NCBI GenBank assembly: GCA_905181965.1
Contig: CAJIZY010000016.1
Location: 1-33,206 of the forward strand
Length of the DNA: 33,206 nt
Source of the DNA: Akkermansiaceae bacterium
GTDB lineage: Bacteria > Verrucomicrobiota > Verrucomicrobiia > Verrucomicrobiales > Akkermansiaceae
Reading direction: 5' to 3'
Shown one piece after another: positions 32,827 to 33,206 of the stretch (position 1 is its first letter; every line of letters starts with the position of its first letter). Made by a program: the position numbers and the translations under genes. The notes beneath the pieces are model-generated. The model had not been told where the DNA came from, did not search any database, and worked only from the letters and a program-made list of their open reading frames with translations.

Positions 32827-33206
32827 GCAGCAGATCGAGATCGATCGACGTTTGGCGCGCAAACGAATTTCTCGGCTCAAGGCGGAGCTCGAGGAGGTAA
32901 GAAAACAGCGAGCCACTCAGCGCAAAGAAAGACAAACCAACAATGTCGCCACGGCAGCTATTGTAGGATACACCAACGCTGGGAAATCGACCCTGCTCAA
33001 CAAACTTGCTGGAGCGGATGTCATGGAGGCAGATATGCTTTTTGCGACTCTTGACCCCACGACTCGACGAATCGAATTGGAAAATGGACAGGACCTCCTT
33101 TTGAGTGACACGGTGGGGTTTGTTCGCAATCTCCCCCACCGCTTGGTCGAATCATTCAAGGCGACTCTTGAGGAGGCGATTCTTGCGGATTTTCTGATTC
33201 ATGTGC
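32825..33206 (+). CDS. hflX: GTPase HflX, C-terminal fragment (partial at window edge)
   Basis: Continuation of hflX in the shifted frame, starting at EQQIEIDRRLARKRISRLKA, with a coiled-coil helix (KAELEEVRKQRATQRKE). It then enters the G domain: G1 as GYTNAGKSTLLN, a switch region DMLFATLDPTTRRI, and G3 as DTVGFVRNLPH followed by VESFKATLEEA. The frame is open to base 33206, so the G4/G5 motifs lie outside the window. The conserved Gly-Pro-Gly before the linker reads Gly-Met-Gly in the reconstructed join. That may be another error or a real difference. Confidence 0.88.

Noticed and set aside
1..33206. CRISPR array, integrase, transposase or prophage genes
   Set aside because: No regularly spaced repeats, terminal inverted repeats or mobile-element protein motifs were seen on either strand.

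Overview
The window reads as a chromosomal segment of a free-living, probably marine, member of the Verrucomicrobia (PVC superphylum). This is an inference from content. The planctomycete-type cytochrome/DUF1549/DUF1553 and DUF1501 gene pair, formylglycine sulfatases, a giant CotH/lamin-tail-domain secreted protein, an SHD1-domain protein and many exported proteins of unknown function are typical of that group. Most starts lack a good Shine-Dalgarno sequence. I found no rRNA, tRNA, CRISPR array, insertion sequence or phage gene.

Layout. 1-737 (minus): a frame-broken LuxE-type acyl-protein synthetase running off the left edge. 841-1314: a small lipoprotein closed by a strong terminator. 1381-4795: a tight housekeeping operon tyrA-aroA-cmk-plsC with two ATGA overlaps, then a zinc-ribbon membrane protein ending at a second terminator. 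6715-12070: a lipase-like alpha/beta hydrolase and a 1511-residue secreted CotH/LTD protein. 12155-13438: hemL, convergent with a secreted coiled-coil transglutaminase-like protein (13460-15604). A gene-free stretch of about 0.7 kb follows. 16292-25296: a polysaccharide-type cluster with a PSCyt1/DUF1549/LamG/DUF1553 protein (split by a frame break), a DUF1501 protein, sulfatase 1, an outer-membrane porin with a possible sigma-54 promoter, and a convergent sulfatase 2. 25381-27554: two exported proteins, one SHD1-containing. 27649-31201 (minus): an exported Lon-like serine protease without ATPase, preceded by a gene that I read as a catalytically dead Lon-fold relative. 31362-33206: jag, a hotdog thioesterase and hflX, which runs off the right edge.

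Two points stand out. First, the 27.6-31.2 kb pair looks like an exported, ATP-independent Lon protease with its Ser/Lys dyad at exactly the canonical 43-residue spacing, co-transcribed with a Lon-fold pseudoprotease in which both catalytic residues are gone. I know of no described system of this kind. Second, at least eight single-base frame breaks, each at or next to a short mononucleotide run, interrupt five genes, including the conserved jag and hflX. Most lie in the last 3.2 kb. The simplest reading is uncorrected sequencing error rather than gene decay, so the broken genes should be treated as probably intact in the organism.

The exported sulfatases, PSCyt/DUF1501 pair and porin fit uptake and breakdown of sulfated polysaccharides, but no substrate can be named from sequence. 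The core genes supply aromatic amino acids, CMP phosphorylation, phospholipid acylation, tetrapyrroles and ribosome/RNA-associated functions.
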